Under the pieces are notes generated by a model. The model saw nothing but the letters and a program-made list of their open reading frames with translations. It was not told where the DNA came from and did no database searches. 47,535 bases of DNA. Source: Anaerolineales bacterium. Its GTDB lineage: Bacteria; Chloroflexota; Anaerolineae; Anaerolineales; Villigracilaceae. Location of the stretch: NCBI GenBank assembly GCA_030018695.1, contig JASEHI010000011.1, positions 1-47,535 of the forward strand, given 5' to 3'. Each line of letters begins with the position of its first letter. Position 1 is the first letter of the stretch. The translations under genes were made by a program, and so were the position numbers. Positions 44,860 through 47,535 of the stretch are shown here, one piece after another.

Positions 44860-47139
44860 ATGGACATTCTCTCCGCCTTGCCTTTTATTCCGGGAAATGA
44901 AGCAGCTCGCCCGGAGCCGCTGGGACGTTATCTGCCTCCCGTACCAGAGGGCATCGCCGCGGCGTTTTTGGCAGAACATGCTGCGTTGCCTCCCATGGCG
45001 GCCGGGCCAGGGAGCGAGACGAAGCGCGAAAACTGGGTGCTGGACCCGTTCGGAGCCTCGCCCCGCCTGGCGGTCGAAATGGCGCGCGCCGGTTATCGCG
45101 TGCTGGTCGCGGTCAACAATCCGGTGACGCGTTTCCAACTGGATCTAGCCGCCGCGCCGCCTTCCAAGTCTGACTTACAAGCCGCGTTGGCCGATCTGGC
45201 CGTTTCCCGCAAAGGCAAAGAGCGGTTGGAAACCCATCTGCAATCCCTCTATCTCACCGAGTGCGGTAAATGCCAGCGCAGCCTCCCAGCCGAGGCTTTC
45301 ATTTGGGAGCGCGGCGGCGAAGTTCCGCTGGCGCGCATTTTCCGCTGCCCGCAATGCGGGGAAAGCGGCGAGCGCCAGGCTACTCCCGCCGACCAGCAAC
45401 ATGCCGCGCAATTGGCCGCCACCGCCAGCCTGCACCGTTCGCGCGCTCTGGAGCGCGTTGCCCCCCGTGAAGACCCGGATCGCGTCCACGCCGAGGAAGC
45501 CCTGGAATGTTACCTGCCGCGCGCCGTCTATGCCCTGGTTACCATCATCAACAAACTGGACGGCCTTGCGTTAACTCCCGAACGACGGCGCTGCATGTTC
45601 GCCCTGGTCTTGACCGCCTGCGACGAAGGCAACACCCTTTGGCCGCACCCGGCTGAACGTCCACGCCCGAAGCAGTTGACCATTCCACCGCGCTTTCGCG
45701 AGAATAATATCTGGCTGGCGCTCGAAAGGGGCGTAGAGACCTGGGCCGGCGAGTCGCCGCCTGTGCCGCTGACGGTCTGGCCGCTCCACCCGCCTGAAAG
45801 CGGCGGCATTTGCCTCTTCGAAGGCCCGGTGCGGGAGCTGGCACCGCGCCTGAAAGAAATACCCATCCAATTCGTCTTGACTGCGCTGCCGCGCCCCAAC
45901 CAGGCCTTCTGGACTCTATCGGCCTTGTGGGCCGGCTGGTTGTGGGGACGTGAGGCCGTCGGCCCGTTCAAGCGTGTTCTGCGTCGTCGCCGGTATGATT
46001 GGAACTGGCACACCGCCGCACTGTACGCGACGCTGAAGAATCTCGCCCCGCACATCCCACTCACCACGCCATTCTTTGCGCTGGTCGCCGAGCCGGAACC
46101 TTCTTTCCTGTCCGCCGTTATGCTGGCAACCGCCGCGGCTGGTTTTGATTTGCAGGGCATCGCCCTGCGTACCCGTCACGATCCGGTGCAGATCCTCTGG
46201 CAGCGGCGGGCTTTCAGTCTCCGCCCTGACGAAAAGTTCGACCCTTCTATAGTTGGCCGGGTAATGAATAGTTATGTACAGGAACGCGGTGAACCGGTAT
46301 CTTACTTGCACCTGCACGCGGCCGGTCTTTCCGCCCTGGCTGCAGAACGCGCCCTGGCGTGGCGTGAGGAGGCGCTAACGCAAATCCACGCGCCGATCCA
46401 GCAGGCGCTCACTTCGCCGGCCTACCTCCGTCATGCTGGCAGCCAGCACAGCCTGGAGGTCGGATTATGGGGGTTGCATGAATACTCGCGGGAGAACGAC
46501 CCGCTGCCTGACCGGGCGGAAAAGGCTGCCGTTCAGTTTTTGTGCTCATCACCTACTCGGCAAGAGCATCCCGAATGCACCCAGCGCGAACTTGAAGTAA
46601 GCCTCTACACCCGGCTGCCCGGCTTGTTTACGCCATCGCTCGGCATCCTCAGGGATATTTTGACCTCCTATGCAACCGAATCAAATGGACGCTGGCATCT
46701 CCGCCCCGAGGATTCCGCCTCAGTCCGCCACGCCGACCTGAAGGCTGCCGGCGACGCGCTGGAGAGCCTCGCCGCTCGTCTGAAATTCACCACCCTCCAG
46801 CCTGAAGGTACTCACCGCCTGCTGCTGTGGCAGGAAAAGGGAAAGCCGGCTTATGCCTTCTACCTGCTGGCTTCAGCCGCCGCCGGTCGGATACTACGTG
46901 AGAACCCCTATCCACCTGAACGCAGTCTGCTGGTGATGCCTGGCGGCCGCGCCGGGCTGCTGGCATGTAAACTACGCCGCGACCCCTCGTTGGAACAAAT
47001 TTGGCGCGGCGGTTGGCGCGTGCTCAAATTCCGTCACCTGCGGCGCCTGGCTGAGACATCCAGTCTTACACGTGAAAGATGGGCTAGAGAACTGAGCGCG
47101 GATCCCATCGAGCCGCCAGAGCAGATGAAGTTATTCTAG
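44860..47139 (+). CDS. Methyltransferase-like protein of unknown function with zinc ribbon
   Basis: 759 aa. An N-terminal Rossmann-type motif VLDPFGASPRLAVEMARAGY (about 60-79) followed by VNNP resembles motif I and II of DNA amino-methyltransferases (DPFxGSG). A four-cysteine ribbon follows (CGKCQ, CPQCGESG; about 133-169). The place of motif IV reads LTALPRPNQAFWTLSALW instead of an N/S/D-P-P-Y motif, so catalysis is doubtful. The rest is helical, with two all-helical domains I do not recognise. Near residue 565 a repeat is read in frame as SSPTRQEHPE. The ATG at 44860 is eight bases after TATACT with no Shine-Dalgarno. A transposase fragment lies next to its end. Confidence 0.6.
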   Translation: MDILSALPFIPGNEAARPEPLGRYLPPVPEGIAAAFLAEHAALPPMAAGPGSETKRENWVLDPFGASPRLAVEMARAGYRVLVAVNNPVTRFQLDLAAAPPSKSDLQAALADLAVSRKGKERLETHLQSLYLTECGKCQRSLPAEAFIWERGGEVPLARIFRCPQCGESGERQATPADQQHAAQLAATASLHRSRALERVAPREDPDRVHAEEALECYLPRAVYALVTIINKLDGLALTPERRRCMFALVLTACDEGNTLWPHPAERPRPKQLTIPPRFRENNIWLALERGVETWAGESPPVPLTVWPLHPPESGGICLFEGPVRELAPRLKEIPIQFVLTALPRPNQAFWTLSALWAGWLWGREAVGPFKRVLRRRRYDWNWHTAALYATLKNLAPHIPLTTPFFALVAEPEPSFLSAVMLATAAAGFDLQGIALRTRHDPVQILWQRRAFSLRPDEKFDPSIVGRVMNSYVQERGEPVSYLHLHAAGLSALAAERALAWREEALTQIHAPIQQALTSPAYLRHAGSQHSLEVGLWGLHEYSRENDPLPDRAEKAAVQFLCSSPTRQEHPECTQRELEVSLYTRLPGLFTPSLGILRDILTSYATESNGRWHLRPEDSASVRHADLKAAGDALESLAARLKFTTLQPEGTHRLLLWQEKGKPAYAFYLLASAAAGRILRENPYPPERSLLVMPGGRAGLLACKLRRDPSLEQIWRGGWRVLKFRHLRRLAETSSLTRERWARELSADPIEPPEQMKLF
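46544..46566 (+). repeat. Interspersed repeat, short form, inside the methyltransferase-like gene
   Basis: GCTCATCACCTACTCGGCAAGAG differs from the 38995 copy (GCGCAG...) at two or three bases of the first half and is read in the same frame, giving PTRQE in both proteins. The host frame stays open. Confidence 0.7.
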
Positions 47140-47143
47140 GTAC

Positions 47144-47535
47144 CTAAGTTTCGCCCAAACTAACGGCAATGTGCTCTTGGGCGAGGATAGCGGCCAGACC
47201 AACCTGTAACTCCTTGGCCAGTGGGTCGGCCGGATTGAGAATGATTTGCAAGATACAGCCCGTTGCATCCGACACGACCATGCCTGTGACATGAAACGCA
47301 TCCCGGATCAAACGCAGGAAGCCGAAATTTGCCACTTTTGGGCAATGGGGAGCCAGCCAACGGCGTACCCAAACCAGAAGATTATGTGCCAGGGCTTCCA
47401 GTTGGCACACCATTTGCTGAGCTGCGAAGCGTTTCTTGTTGCGTTTGGAGGTTCCCAGGCCTTGTTTGTCCTCTTTGATTTCGATCTCCACACCACCGCC
47501 GCGCTGGTCGTAGAAGTACACATACGCCAGCAAGA
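47144..47535 (-). mobile_element. Transposase C-terminal part (IS4/IS1380-like), cut by the window end
   Basis: The frame reads YDQRGGGVEIEIKEDKQGLG, KRNKKRFAAQQMVCQLEAL and AHNLLVWVRRWLAP, the C-terminal part of a DDE transposase with the glutamate in EIKEDK typical of this group. The N-terminal part would be beyond position 47535. Its stop lies only four bases from the stop of the converging methyltransferase-like gene, leaving no space for a terminal inverted repeat, so this end of the IS is probably lost. Family assignment is approximate. Confidence 0.7.

Overview
The window looks like chromosomal DNA of a Chloroflexota bacterium, most likely an Anaerolineae-type lineage; this is an inference from gene content and style, not a database result. 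The backbone is moderately GC-rich. Several core loci keep an order familiar from Bacillus (yqeY/pgpH/ybeY/dgkA; protein kinase/rpe/rpmB/asp23/yloV/recG). Intergenic gaps are full of degenerate 7-9 bp repeat arrays and small palindromes, and many genes have a TATAAT-like box 6-9 nt before the ATG with no Shine-Dalgarno, as expected of leaderless mRNAs.

Layout. 1-4140: translation/secretion cluster (rpmG end, tRNA-Trp, secE, nusG, rplK, rplA, rplJ, rplL) with two L1-type autoregulatory hairpins, an L10 leader with attenuator, and a strong terminator; rpoBC does not follow. 4216-14237: mostly minus-strand housekeeping (DUF1232 protein, endonuclease IV-like protein, dgkA, ybeY, pgpH, yqeY, a large membrane-bound nucleotide cyclase) plus plus-strand HAD and damaged lipoprotein genes. 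14307-17214: cobalamin adenosyltransferase, a decayed DUF554 gene, and an A/T-rich restriction-modification cassette whose MvaI/BcnI-type endonuclease is split by a 113-bp MITE. 17618-25238: minus-strand DsbA-like protein, lipase, an XRE-TPR-GNAT-V4R operon, hutU and a LysM lipoprotein, with two gene remnants downstream of hutU. 25318-38452: TPR protein, DUF971, SH3 and lipid kinase genes, protein kinase, rpe, rpmB, asp23, fakA, two degV, recG, coaD. 38535-47535: coiled-coil protein, CorA, then ssb/DUF3467/translin/membrane protein/deoxyribosyltransferase, a putative structured RNA, a histidine kinase, a 759-aa methyltransferase-like protein of unknown function, and a transposase fragment at the edge.

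Main discoveries. (1) A MITE family with three copies of 110-113 bp, each flanked by a perfect 9-bp target duplication (16724, 22131, 31736), plus one solitary end (15259). (2) One copy disrupts the restriction endonuclease so cleanly that removing it and one duplication restores a 261-aa frame, leaving an orphan methyltransferase. (3) An interspersed palindromic repeat (long and short forms around GCGCAGCACC...TACTCGG) that lies in frame inside at least three genes, reminiscent of Rickettsia palindromic elements. (4) Paired L1-binding sites, a set of leaderless promoters, a possible pseudoknotted RNA at 42962-43027, and several decayed or frameshifted genes.
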